The notes under the pieces are model-generated. The model saw only the letters and a program-made list of their open reading frames with translations. It searched no databases and was not told the origin of the DNA. Below, piece after piece: positions 54,370 through 62,854 of a stretch of 64,000 nucleotides of DNA. Location of the stretch: NCBI GenBank assembly GCA_008086245.1, contig VSIX01000032.1, positions 62,001 through 126,000 on the forward strand, written 5' to 3'. A program made the position numbers and the translations under genes. This stretch comes from Candidatus Mcinerneyibacterium aminivorans. GTDB taxonomy: Bacteria; Macinerneyibacteriota; Macinerneyibacteria; Macinerneyibacteriales; Macinerneyibacteriaceae. The stretch's first letter is position 1; every line of letters begins with the position of its first letter.

Positions 54370-54752
54370 TGAAAAAAAATAAAGAAACGGAATACTTTCC
54401 TGCTGGGTTGATTATAAATGCAGCGGTTTTAATTGGGGGAATAGCTTTTTATTTTTTCCCCCTTAAAAATGCATTCCCCTGTATGTTTAAAGAAATAACA
54501 AATATTCCATGTCCAACATGCGGTGGAACAAGACTTTATTATAACTTGTTGGATTTAAACTTATTAAAAGCATTCTTTTATAATCCATTAATTTTTTTAA
54601 TATTAATATTTTTAGTTATTTATTCTATACATGATATTCTTGTTCTTTTTAGGACTATACAACCCCTAAATTTTAATAAAAACTATTTCAGATATATCAT
54701 TTTGGGATTAATAATATTAAATTGGATATATCTAATAATTATGGATATTTAA
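54369..54752 (+). CDS. DUF2752 membrane protein
   Basis: A 127-residue protein with three membrane segments (about 16-33, 70-88, 103-122). The diagnostic sequence is IPCPTCGGTRLYYNLLDLNLLKAFFYNP, matching the C-P-x-C-G-x-T-R motif of DUF2752, whose role is unknown. It overlaps the Yip1 gene by one base and ends this transcription unit. Confidence 0.85.
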   Translation: MKKNKETEYFPAGLIINAAVLIGGIAFYFFPLKNAFPCMFKEITNIPCPTCGGTRLYYNLLDLNLLKAFFYNPLIFLILIFLVIYSIHDILVLFRTIQPLNFNKNYFRYIILGLIILNWIYLIIMDI

Positions 54753-54862
54753 ACCTCTTAATATTTTTAATGACATATAAATACAAATAATGAATATTTA
54801 ATCAACTTAAACTCTTTAGTTTTAAATATTTTATAGAAAGTAATTATTTACTTATTTTAAGG

Positions 54863-54889
54863 TTGATTTTTTATGATTGTTGCTATAAT
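54863..54889 (+). promoter_or_regulatory. Extended -10 promoter upstream of yggS
   Basis: TTGATT (54863-54868) and the extended -10 TGCTATAAT (54881-54889) are separated by 15 bases; the short spacing is partly offset by the TG element. It lies in a 174-base AT-rich gap that holds no gene; a weak AAACT/AGTTT hairpin near 54808-54821 is too short to call a terminator. Confidence 0.5.
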
Positions 54890-54926
54890 ATAAAAACAGA
54901 ATTGCTCTCTAAACAGAAAGGTTTCT

Positions 54927-55616
54927 ATGGGTATAAAGGAGAATATTAAACATATAAAAAATAAAATTTCCAAGTTGAAAAAAGAATACAATATAGAAAG
55001 AGATATTTCAATTATGGCTGCTACGAAAACCAGAAATGTAAGAGAAATTCAGGAAGCAGTTGATTCAGGTGTTGAATATATCGGGGAAAACAGAATACAG
55101 GAAGCAATGGATAAATTTCATCAATTAAATAGAGATGTAAATAAACATTTTATAGGCCACCTTCAGTTGAATAAGGTTAAATATGCAGTTAGAATGTTTG
55201 ACTGCATACAATCTGTCGATCGTAAAGAGTTAATTGATGAAATAATTAAAAGACTTCCCGGGGATAAAGAATATTTTGATATCTTTATTGAAGTGAATAT
55301 ATCAGGAGAAAAATCTAAACATGGATTATCTAAAGATGAAGTTGAAAAGCTGGTTAAATATATTCTCAAGAAAGATAAAATTGTTTTAAAGGGATTGATG
55401 ACGATGTTTCCCTATGATGCAGATAAAAATTATTTGTTAAAGAAAGCAAAAGAAATGAAAAATTTATTTGATAATTTAAAAAAATACAATGAAAAGAAAA
55501 ATGTTAATTTAAAACATTTATCTATGGGGATGAGTAACGACTATGAAATTGCCATTGAAGAAGGTAGTAATATGGTAAGGCTGGGTTCTGCCATATTCGG
55601 GGAAAGGAGTTATTGA
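54927..55616 (+). CDS. yggS: Pyridoxal phosphate homeostasis protein YggS/YlmE
   Basis: A 229-residue alanine-racemase-like barrel protein that binds PLP. The PLP-binding Lys is in MAATKTRNV (residues 29-37). ENRIQEAMDKF, HFIGHLQLNK, FIEVNISGEKSKHG and LSMGMSNDYEIAIEEGSNMVRLGSAIFGER are family signatures. It starts a unit with yggT and divIVA, the ylmE-ylmG-divIVA order known in Firmicutes near cell-division genes. Confidence 0.95.
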   Translation: MGIKENIKHIKNKISKLKKEYNIERDISIMAATKTRNVREIQEAVDSGVEYIGENRIQEAMDKFHQLNRDVNKHFIGHLQLNKVKYAVRMFDCIQSVDRKELIDEIIKRLPGDKEYFDIFIEVNISGEKSKHGLSKDEVEKLVKYILKKDKIVLKGLMTMFPYDADKNYLLKKAKEMKNLFDNLKKYNEKKNVNLKHLSMGMSNDYEIAIEEGSNMVRLGSAIFGERSY

Positions 55617-55618
55617 TT

Positions 55619-56482
55619 ATGCACATATTGGCTTTTACTTATAAGTTAAATTTAATTGTAATCCTTGTAAATACTTACATCCTGTTCTATGCTGTAAGAT
55701 TTTTTATTCCTTACAATAAAAAGATAATTTTTAATAGATTATATCGGTTTATTTACAAAACAACCGAACCTATTTTAAAAATATTCGGCAAAAAAAAGAT
55801 AGCAGAAAAAGAGGACAAAAAAGATATTCGGGCCTTATATGTTATATTAATATTTATTACCCTCTACTGGTTACTTTTTAGTGTGGATAACCCCTCCAAG
55901 CCTTTTCTATTTGGCTTAATCTATATGATTAGTTCTTTTGTTACCTATTTTTTCTATCTGTTTTCTTTTATGTTTATTGCTGATTTCTTTATTTTAAAAA
56001 GGGGGCCACATTCTTATGGTGAGTTTGCCAGAATAATTCATTTTGCAAGTAATTCTGTTATAAGATTTTTTAGAAAAATTATTCCTAAAATATCGGAATT
56101 AAAAAGGATTTATAAACCTTTTATAGGGTTGGGTGCAATTATTGTTTTAAGCTCTTTTAGTATGACTATATTAAGTGGATTGCTTGGTGATGCAGTTTCA
56201 TTCATGGAGAATATTGGAAGGGCTCTTCAATCATTAATAAACATGTTTGCATTTATATGGATAACTTTAATAATATTAAGAGTAGTATTTTCATGGTTTA
56301 GAACCAGCAAAAAAACTTTATTCTATGAAAATTTAATATTTTTAACAGAACCTATCCTATCAAAGCTGCGAACATATATCCCTCCTTATAAAACTGGTAT
56401 AGATTTTACTCCGATTGTTGCAATTGTAATTATTTTAATTCTTGAGAAAATATCATTTTTCCTTATAAATTTAATTTTTTGA
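55619..56482 (+). CDS. YggT/YlmG-family membrane protein
   Basis: A 287-residue protein with about six membrane segments, apparently two YggT-type halves. The C-terminal half is clearest: VVFSWFRTSK, then FLTEPILSKLRTYIPPYKTGIDFTPIVAIVII, matching the W-V/F ... L-T-x-P-x-L-x-x-x-R-x-x-I-P ... D-x-S-P-x-x-x core. The N half shows KTTEPILKIF. Single-domain relatives are linked to division and nucleoid organisation. ATG 55619 has AAAGGAG 8 bases upstream; TTG 55613 is the alternative. Confidence 0.8.
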   Translation: MHILAFTYKLNLIVILVNTYILFYAVRFFIPYNKKIIFNRLYRFIYKTTEPILKIFGKKKIAEKEDKKDIRALYVILIFITLYWLLFSVDNPSKPFLFGLIYMISSFVTYFFYLFSFMFIADFFILKRGPHSYGEFARIIHFASNSVIRFFRKIIPKISELKRIYKPFIGLGAIIVLSSFSMTILSGLLGDAVSFMENIGRALQSLINMFAFIWITLIILRVVFSWFRTSKKTLFYENLIFLTEPILSKLRTYIPPYKTGIDFTPIVAIVIILILEKISFFLINLIF

Positions 56483-56497
56483 AAAGAGAGGTAAAAT

Positions 56498-57016
56498 ATG
56501 CAAATTACTCCAAGAGATATTAAAGAAATGCAGTTTAACATGAAACTGAGGGGATATGATCCGGAAGAAGTAAAGAATTTTTTGGATATGGTTTCTTCTG
56601 AATTTGAAAAAGTTGTAATGGAGAATAATAACCTTAAAAATAAAGTACAGAGATTAGAGAATGAACTGGATGACTATCGAAATAAGGATGAAAAGTTAGA
56701 TAAAGTTTTGATGTCAGCACAGAATTTTGCTGAGAATGAGAAAAACAGAGTTGAGAAAGAAATTGAAATGAAATATAAGGAAGCGAATTTAAATATACAG
56801 GAAATGATGCAAGAAGCACGCGAAAAGAGAAGCAAACTTGAAACTGAAATTGAAAAATTAAAATATAAAAAAAAGAGAATGATTAAAGAATATGAAAATT
56901 TCCTAGAAAAACAAAATGATTTTCTTCAGGAATTAAAAGATGATATAGAAGAAAAAAATTTGAATAAAAAGGAAAATGAGGAAGAAATCACGGGGGAAGA
57001 TAAAAATTATGAATGA
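56498..57016 (+). CDS. DivIVA-domain coiled-coil protein
   Basis: A 172-residue protein. The N-terminal DivIVA domain begins ITPRDIKEMQFNMKLRGYDPEEVKNFLDMVSSEFEKV (3-39), which holds the membrane-binding and R-G-Y-x-x-x-E-V signature. A long coiled coil (about 40-160) follows. DivIVA proteins mark curved membrane and poles and recruit division or growth factors. Its presence next to yggS-yggT is conserved in Gram-positives; here the cell has an outer membrane. It overlaps the purine nucleoside phosphorylase gene by 8 bases. Confidence 0.9.
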   Translation: MQITPRDIKEMQFNMKLRGYDPEEVKNFLDMVSSEFEKVVMENNNLKNKVQRLENELDDYRNKDEKLDKVLMSAQNFAENEKNRVEKEIEMKYKEANLNIQEMMQEAREKRSKLETEIEKLKYKKKRMIKEYENFLEKQNDFLQELKDDIEEKNLNKKENEEEITGEDKNYE

Positions 57017-57836
57017 TTATTTGAAAAACATTAATGAGGCAATAGATTTTATCAAAAAAAAGGGAATAAACAACATCGATATAGGAATGATTTTAGGTTC
57101 AGGTCTGGGAAAAATTGCTGAAAAAATCCAAATTAAAATAAAAATATCTTATAAAGAAATACCCAACTTCCCTGTTTCTACAGTTAAGGAACACAGTGGA
57201 AATTTAATCTATGGTACTGTAGGGGATAAGCACGTGGTTTTTTTTCAGGGCCGACTACATCTTTATGAAGGCTATTCAGCAAAAGAGGTTGGTTTTCCAG
57301 TTAGAATATTGCAAAAATTGGGAGGGAAGCTGTTAATAGTTTCCAATTCTGCAGGAGGAGTTAATCCTGGATTGAAAAAAGGCGATATTGTTGTAATAAA
57401 GGATCATATAAATATGATGGGAGAAAATCCGCTGGTAGGAAAAAATATTAAAGAATTTGGAACCAGATTCCCGATTATGCATGATGCTTATAACAAAAAC
57501 CTTCTAAAAAAAGTAAAAGTTATTGCTAAAAACAAAAATATAAAATTAAAAGAGGGAGTGTATTTAGGATTAAAAGGGCCATCCCTGGAAACTGATGCAG
57601 AGTATAGAATGGTAGAGATCCTTGGAGGAGATATGGTGGGAATGTCAACAGTACCTGAAGTTATTACTGCAGTACATGGAGGTCTTGATGTATTAGGTTT
57701 TTCTATTATTACTAATAAATTTGACGGCATGAGCAAAAATGAAGCAGATTTTAATGATGTGTTAAGAGTGGCCAACAAAGCAGGTGATGTATTAAGCAAT
57801 CTTGTGCTTAAATTAATTAAGAACTTGACTTATTGA
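57009..57836 (+). CDS. Purine nucleoside phosphorylase
   Basis: A 275-residue trimeric-type PNP. GMILGSGLGK (phosphate loop), FPVSTVKEHSGNLIYG, FQGRLHLYEGYS, SNSAGGVNPGLKKGDIVVIKDHIN, GPSLETDAEYRM, MVGMSTVPEVI and ITNKFDG (with the Asn that selects 6-oxopurines) occur in order. It splits inosine or guanosine with phosphate for salvage. ATG 57009, preceded by GGGGG-A-AG at 56993-57000, is preferred to the upstream in-frame codon at 56976, which lies inside divIVA. Confidence 0.94.
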   Translation: MNDYLKNINEAIDFIKKKGINNIDIGMILGSGLGKIAEKIQIKIKISYKEIPNFPVSTVKEHSGNLIYGTVGDKHVVFFQGRLHLYEGYSAKEVGFPVRILQKLGGKLLIVSNSAGGVNPGLKKGDIVVIKDHINMMGENPLVGKNIKEFGTRFPIMHDAYNKNLLKKVKVIAKNKNIKLKEGVYLGLKGPSLETDAEYRMVEILGGDMVGMSTVPEVITAVHGGLDVLGFSIITNKFDGMSKNEADFNDVLRVANKAGDVLSNLVLKLIKNLTY

Positions 57837-57869
57837 GTATTTTTTATTACCTTTTGTGAAGGAGGTTTT

Positions 57870-58241
57870 ATGAAAACCCAGTTTAAATATTTTATAATTT
57901 TTTTATTAGCATTTTTAGTTTTTTCCCCAAATACTTTTGCATTAATTCATAATCCAAAACCCAATCCCAATCCATTCAAACAGGGAGAATCAGTAGAGTT
58001 TAAAACTGATTATTCTTCTTATCAGAAGGTAGAGCTCTATATATATAACCTTAAGGGCGATTTAATTCATAAACAGAAAAAAACCTCAAATTTTACAGAG
58101 ACAATGACCTGGGATGGGAAAAACATGAATGGGTATTATGTTGCAAAGGGTGTATATTTTTATGTATTAAAGATTACACACCTGGATGGTAGTGAAGAAA
58201 AAACTGACTCTATAAAAGGGTCTATTGTTTTTATTAAATAA
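57870..58241 (+). CDS. Exported FlgD-Ig-like protein
   Basis: A 123-residue protein with a signal peptide (residues 1-25, ending TFA). The rest is an Ig-like domain of the FlgD-Ig kind: PNPNPFKQGESVEF, VELYIYNLKGDLI, TWDGKNMNGYYVAKGVYFYVLKI. In other diderms this domain is a C-terminal module of exported proteins, often of type 9 secretion cargo; here it stands alone. AAGGAGG precedes the ATG. The PorV-like gene follows 11 bases later, suggesting the two act together at the cell surface. Confidence 0.7.
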   Translation: MKTQFKYFIIFLLAFLVFSPNTFALIHNPKPNPNPFKQGESVEFKTDYSSYQKVELYIYNLKGDLIHKQKKTSNFTETMTWDGKNMNGYYVAKGVYFYVLKITHLDGSEEKTDSIKGSIVFIK

Positions 58242-58252
58242 AAGGGGAAATT

Positions 58253-59203
58253 ATGAAAAAAATGTCTTTACTTTTTTTAGTATTTATTTTTGTATTTTCA
58301 TTAATTTATGCTGATAATACCTGGGTAGGTAGAACTGGAGGCAACATTTTAAGAATTAATCCTTCTGTTAGGAGTATGGCCACGGGGAGAGGTTTTATAT
58401 CAGTAATAGATGGGGTTCAAACAACATCGATAAATCCCGCAGGATTAACAGGAGTTGGTAGAAGACAGGTTTCTTTTTCCCACGTGGAATTATTTGATAA
58501 TTTTAGAGTTGAATATTTAGGTTATGCTCAAAAAATACACTCTATTTATCTATCATTAGAAACAAAAGGATATTTCTTCCAGTATACCCAGCTTGATGCT
58601 TCAGAAAATGATCTTGGTTCTAAAACAAGCTATTCTTTAGCACCTTCTTTGGGACTTGCTTTTAAAATGTTTGATAATTTAAGTGTGGGAATATCCGGAA
58701 CGGTTTTATATGAAAATTATGGAGAAATAGGAGATGAAAATCTGGATAAATTTAGCTGGGCATTTAATGGGGGATTTCAGTGGAGTATTTTTGAAGATAG
58801 TTTTAGAATAGGAGCTTCTGTAAGAAATGTTTCAGATACAAATCTTTCATTCTATGAAAGTTCTGATAAAACACCTATGCCACTGGTCGGGAATGCAGGC
58901 ATATCTTATCTATTCAAAAATGATAATATTGAAAATAAAGTTATTGTTTCTGCTGATGTAGAAGTTCCATATGAAAAAGATTTCATACCAGGTATGGGAA
59001 TTGAATATATGTTGAGAAACTGGATAAAAATAAGAGGTGGTTATCGACTGAATGAAGATTATGATGATTTTTTACAAAATCTTTCATTCGGTCTGGGTAT
59101 TACCGAAAAAATCAAAAATTTTACAGGAACATTGGATTATGCATATTTTGCATATGGCGAATTAGGTGGAACCCATAGATTTAGTTATACTTTAGATTGG
59201 TAA
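58253..59203 (+). CDS. PorV/UPF0164-family outer-membrane protein
   Basis: A 316-residue protein. Signal peptide 1-20 (ending YA) and mature start DNTWVGRTGGNILRINPSVRSMATGRGFISVIDGVQTTSINPAGL: the S-x-R-x-x-x-x-G and N-P-A-G-L-x-G motifs are those of the PorV/UPF0164 barrels. The remaining strands end with aromatic residues and the last strand is FSYTLDW. PorV in Bacteroidetes shuttles T9SS cargo; many unrelated phyla carry UPF0164 paralogues of unknown role. The preceding Ig-like gene may encode a partner. Confidence 0.8.
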   Translation: MKKMSLLFLVFIFVFSLIYADNTWVGRTGGNILRINPSVRSMATGRGFISVIDGVQTTSINPAGLTGVGRRQVSFSHVELFDNFRVEYLGYAQKIHSIYLSLETKGYFFQYTQLDASENDLGSKTSYSLAPSLGLAFKMFDNLSVGISGTVLYENYGEIGDENLDKFSWAFNGGFQWSIFEDSFRIGASVRNVSDTNLSFYESSDKTPMPLVGNAGISYLFKNDNIENKVIVSADVEVPYEKDFIPGMGIEYMLRNWIKIRGGYRLNEDYDDFLQNLSFGLGITEKIKNFTGTLDYAYFAYGELGGTHRFSYTLDW

Positions 59204-59254
59204 AAATAGTTTAAAAAAATTAAAAAAATATATATATACGGGAGTTGATAAAAA

Positions 59255-62017
59255 ATGGCGTACAAGGATTCTTTGAATTTACCTCAAACTGATTTTAAGA
59301 TGAAAGCAAATTTATCTGAAAGAGAAACAAATTTTCTTGAAAAATGGGAAGAAGAAAATTTATATAAAAAAATAATGGATTCAAGAAAGGATAGTGAACA
59401 ATATTTACTTCATGATGGCCCTCCATATGCCAATGGAGACCTTCATATGGGGCATGCTTTAAATAAATTGTTAAAAGATATTGTAATGAGATTTAAGACC
59501 CTGAAGGGATACAAAACACCTTATATTCCCGGATGGGATTGTCATGGATTACCTATTGAACTAAAGGTTACTGAAAATGTAAAAGAAGAAGATTTAACCA
59601 TAGAAGAATTTAGAAAAAAGTGTCGAAATTATGCGTTTAAATATGTAAAAAAACATGTAAAAGAATTTAAGCGATATGGGGTTCTTGGAGAATGGGAAAA
59701 ACCTTATTTGACATTACATCCCAATTATGAAGCAAACGTGCTTGAGGTTGTAAAGACACTGGCAGTCAATGGTTTTATTTATAAACAGAAGAAGCCGGTA
59801 CACTGGTGTCCAAGCTGCCATACCGCTTTAGCTTTTTCAGAAGTAGAATATAAAGAACACCAGTCTCCATCAATATATGTTAAATTTGAGGATATTGAAG
59901 ATAAAAATACTTATTTTGTTATTTGGACAACTACTCCATGGACTATACCTGCTAATTACGCTATTGCACTTAATCCTCATTTTAAATATCTAAAACTAAA
60001 GGTTAATGATGAATACTGGATAGTTGCTGAAAAATTATGGGAGGATATGGCTAAGAAAATTGGAATAGAAGATTATGAAATTGTTGATACATATACGGGA
60101 GATGAACTGGCAGGAAAAAAATGTCAGCATCCGTTGATAGAAAATAGAAAAAGTAAAGTTGTCCTTGCTGATTATGTTACTGCAGAAGAAGGTACCGGGT
60201 GTGTTCATACCGCTCCGGGACATGGTGAAGATGACTTTTATACAGGTCTAAAGCATGATCTTCCAATATTTGCACCAGTTGATGATAGGGGTAGATATAC
60301 AGAGGAATTTGAAGAACTTGAGGGACAAAAAGTTTTAGAATCCAATGAAGATGTAGTGGAGCTTCTAAAAAATGTAAAAGCATTAATAAATGTTAATAAA
60401 GTTACACATTCATATCCTCATTGCGAAAGATGTAAAAACCCTGTAATTTTCCGGGCTACAGAGCAGTGGTTTATTGATGTTGACAAAAATGATTTAAGAA
60501 AAAACACTTTAAAATCAATAAAAGATGTCAAATGGGTTCCTCCAACTAGTGAAAATAGAATTACTTCTATGGTAGCTGAAAGACCGGATTGGTGTATTTC
60601 AAGGCAGAGATCATGGGGAATTCCTCTACCATTTTTTCATTGTGATGATTGTGGAGAGGATATAATTGATAATGAAAAGATATTTAATAGAGTTATTGAA
60701 TTTGTAAAAGAAAATGGAACTGATGCATGGTTTGTTAAAAATGAGAATGAAATACTTGGAGATTTAAATAATTGTCCTAATTGCGGTTCAGGGAATCTGG
60801 TTAAAAGTGTAAACATTTTGGATGTATGGATCGATTCAGGTTCGAGCTTTAAGAGTGTTGTTGAAGCATGGAAGGGTATAAAAAATAAAGCTGACATGTA
60901 CCTGGAAGGATCGGATCAGCATAGAGGGTGGTTTCAGAGCTCTATACTTTTGAGTAATGCAGTAAACAATCAGGCACCGTTTAATGAGGTAATAACTCAT
61001 GGATTTGTAGTTGATGCCAATGGAAAGAAAATGTCCAAATCCATTGGTAATGTAACTTCACCTAAAGAAATTATTGAGAAATATGGAGCAGATTCTCTTA
61101 GACTATGGGTTGCTTCCGAAAATTATCGCGATGATGTTCCAGTATCAGATGAAATTATGAAACGGGTAACAGAAGCCTATAGAAGAATTAGAAACACATT
61201 TAGATTTATACTTGGGAACCTTTATGATTTTGATCCGGACAAAAACAGAGTAAAATATAAAAACATGCCTGAGCTTGATCGTTATATGCTCTATAGACTT
61301 AAAAATATAGTTGATAAATCAAACAAAGCTTATGAAAATTATAATTTTCATAAGATCTATCATATGGTACGTAATTTTTGTGTAAAAGATCTTTCGGGAT
61401 TTTATCTGGATGGAGCAAAATCTGTTTTATATCCATATAGAGAAGATAGTATTGAAAGAAGATCTATTCAAACTGTTATGTGGGATATTTTAAAAGCACT
61501 TACCAAAATACTTTCTCCTATACTTGTTTATACAACAGAAGAGGTATGGGAATATCTTAATAATATAAAAAAAGAGGAAGATAGTGTTCATCTGAGCTAC
61601 TGGCCTGAAATTGAGATTGAAACGGATAAAGAATTCATTAATAGGTGGGATAAAGTCTATGAAATAAGAGGTACAATACAGAAATTGTTGGAAGCAAAAC
61701 GTGAAAATGGAGAAATTGGTCATGCTCTTGATTCATATGTTTATTTATTCAGCGAAAATGATAATGAATTAAAAATGCTTCAAAATTTAAAAGAACAGAT
61801 AAAGAGAGCAAATGTTGTTTCGAATGTATATATAGAAAAAAGAGATGATATGATTCAGGATGAATATTACGAAGATATATATATCTCTGTTGAAAAATCA
61901 CCTGATAAAAAATGTGCTAGGTGCTGGGAATATTCACATAAGGTTGGAAGTTTTGATGATTATGAAGACCTATGTGAGAGATGCAGAGAAATAGTACTGG
62001 AAAAGGAGAAGAAATGA
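59255..62017 (+). CDS. ileS: Isoleucine-tRNA ligase
   Basis: A 920-residue class I synthetase. HIGH appears as NGDLHMGHALNK, KMSKS as GKKMSKSIGNV. The editing CP1 domain has TTTPWTIPAN and GTGCVHTAPGHGEDD. The C-terminal zinc ribbon is CARC...LCERC (about 892-913), the bacterial IleRS1 feature. CGGGAG lies 10 bases before the ATG. No T-box element was seen in the short upstream gap. It overlaps the following DksA/TraR-type gene by 4 bases. Confidence 0.97.
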   Translation: MAYKDSLNLPQTDFKMKANLSERETNFLEKWEEENLYKKIMDSRKDSEQYLLHDGPPYANGDLHMGHALNKLLKDIVMRFKTLKGYKTPYIPGWDCHGLPIELKVTENVKEEDLTIEEFRKKCRNYAFKYVKKHVKEFKRYGVLGEWEKPYLTLHPNYEANVLEVVKTLAVNGFIYKQKKPVHWCPSCHTALAFSEVEYKEHQSPSIYVKFEDIEDKNTYFVIWTTTPWTIPANYAIALNPHFKYLKLKVNDEYWIVAEKLWEDMAKKIGIEDYEIVDTYTGDELAGKKCQHPLIENRKSKVVLADYVTAEEGTGCVHTAPGHGEDDFYTGLKHDLPIFAPVDDRGRYTEEFEELEGQKVLESNEDVVELLKNVKALINVNKVTHSYPHCERCKNPVIFRATEQWFIDVDKNDLRKNTLKSIKDVKWVPPTSENRITSMVAERPDWCISRQRSWGIPLPFFHCDDCGEDIIDNEKIFNRVIEFVKENGTDAWFVKNENEILGDLNNCPNCGSGNLVKSVNILDVWIDSGSSFKSVVEAWKGIKNKADMYLEGSDQHRGWFQSSILLSNAVNNQAPFNEVITHGFVVDANGKKMSKSIGNVTSPKEIIEKYGADSLRLWVASENYRDDVPVSDEIMKRVTEAYRRIRNTFRFILGNLYDFDPDKNRVKYKNMPELDRYMLYRLKNIVDKSNKAYENYNFHKIYHMVRNFCVKDLSGFYLDGAKSVLYPYREDSIERRSIQTVMWDILKALTKILSPILVYTTEEVWEYLNNIKKEEDSVHLSYWPEIEIETDKEFINRWDKVYEIRGTIQKLLEAKRENGEIGHALDSYVYLFSENDNELKMLQNLKEQIKRANVVSNVYIEKRDDMIQDEYYEDIYISVEKSPDKKCARCWEYSHKVGSFDDYEDLCERCREIVLEKEKK

Positions 62018-62394
62018 AAAGAGAAAAACTGAATAAATATAAAAAGCGACTGCTTCAATTAAAAAAGAAATTGTTGCATGATATAGGTGTAATTGAGGAT
62101 GAGCACATACGTCATTCAGCAATATTAGAAGGCGGGGATACTTATTATCCCCAGCACTCTGCAGATATTGCTGATAATGAATTTAAAGCAGAAACAGGAT
62201 TTAAAATTAAAGAAAGCGAAGAAAAACTTCTTGAAGAAATTAATGAAGCACTGGATAGAATTGATGAAGGAAGCTACGGAATTTGCACCGATTGTGGGAT
62301 AATAATCAAGGAAAAAAGATTAGAAGCACTGCCATGTGCTATTAGATGTATAGACTGTAAAAGTAAGTATGAAAAAGAAGCTAAGTCATATTAA
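62014..62394 (+). CDS. DksA/TraR-type C4 zinc-finger protein
   Basis: A 126-residue protein. The N half is a coiled coil with the GDTYYPQHSADIADNEF segment of the YteA/DksA-like group; the C half is a TraR/DksA zinc finger with CX2C-X17-CX2C (YGICTDCG ... RCIDC). It could act on RNA polymerase, but the acidic tip residues used by DksA are not identified with confidence. AAGGAGA precedes ATG 62014, which overlaps the stop of ileS (ATGA). An upstream codon at 61981 lies within ileS and is less likely. Confidence 0.85.
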   Translation: MKREKLNKYKKRLLQLKKKLLHDIGVIEDEHIRHSAILEGGDTYYPQHSADIADNEFKAETGFKIKESEEKLLEEINEALDRIDEGSYGICTDCGIIIKEKRLEALPCAIRCIDCKSKYEKEAKSY

Positions 62395-62854
62395 AGTTTT
62401 TCTATTTACAGCAATTGTTAGTTTTCTTCTTGATTTGATATCCAAGGGGATTATATCATCAAAGATGGGATTACATGAATCTATACCCATCATTGATAAT
62501 ATTTTTAGATTAACCTATATAAAGAATGAAGGAATAGCTTTTGGGTTGCTTCAGGGAATTCCTCATATACTTCTCTTTATATCGATAGCTGTATTGGCTA
62601 TAATAATATATTTGACGAAAAGAATCTCCACAAAAAGTATACCCGTTCAAATAGCTTTTGGATTAATAATAGGTGGTGCACTGGGAAATATTGTTGATAG
62701 AATTAGGTTTAGCAGTGTAAGGGATTTTTTAGATATTGGTATAAATCATAACCTAAGATGGCCGATTTTTAATATAGCAGATAGTGCGGTTTTTATTGGT
62801 GTAATTTTAATATTAATTTTTTATAAAGAAAATTCTAAAACGGAGGATATTTAA
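62369..62854 (+). CDS. lspA: Lipoprotein signal peptidase II
   Basis: A 161-residue inner-membrane aspartic protease that cleaves before the lipidated Cys. Four membrane helices (about 9-26, 66-82, 94-109, 136-152). The catalytic Asp pair is D119 (VRDFLDI) and D138 (FNIADSAVFIG), 19 residues apart as in Pseudomonas LspA. NEGIAFGLL and GGALGNIVDR are further signatures. It overlaps the zinc-finger gene by 26 bases, and its stop overlaps pyrB by one base. Gene order ileS-traR/dksA-lspA is common. Confidence 0.95.
   Translation: MKKKLSHIKVFLFTAIVSFLLDLISKGIISSKMGLHESIPIIDNIFRLTYIKNEGIAFGLLQGIPHILLFISIAVLAIIIYLTKRISTKSIPVQIAFGLIIGGALGNIVDRIRFSSVRDFLDIGINHNLRWPIFNIADSAVFIGVILILIFYKENSKTEDI

Noticed and set aside
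57488-57799. 103-codon minus-strand frame
   Set aside because: Shadow of the purine nucleoside phosphorylase gene, without ribosome site or recognisable motif.
59204-59254. T-box riboswitch before ileS
   Set aside because: Only 51 AT-rich bases separate the genes; no specifier stem or T-box sequence fits.
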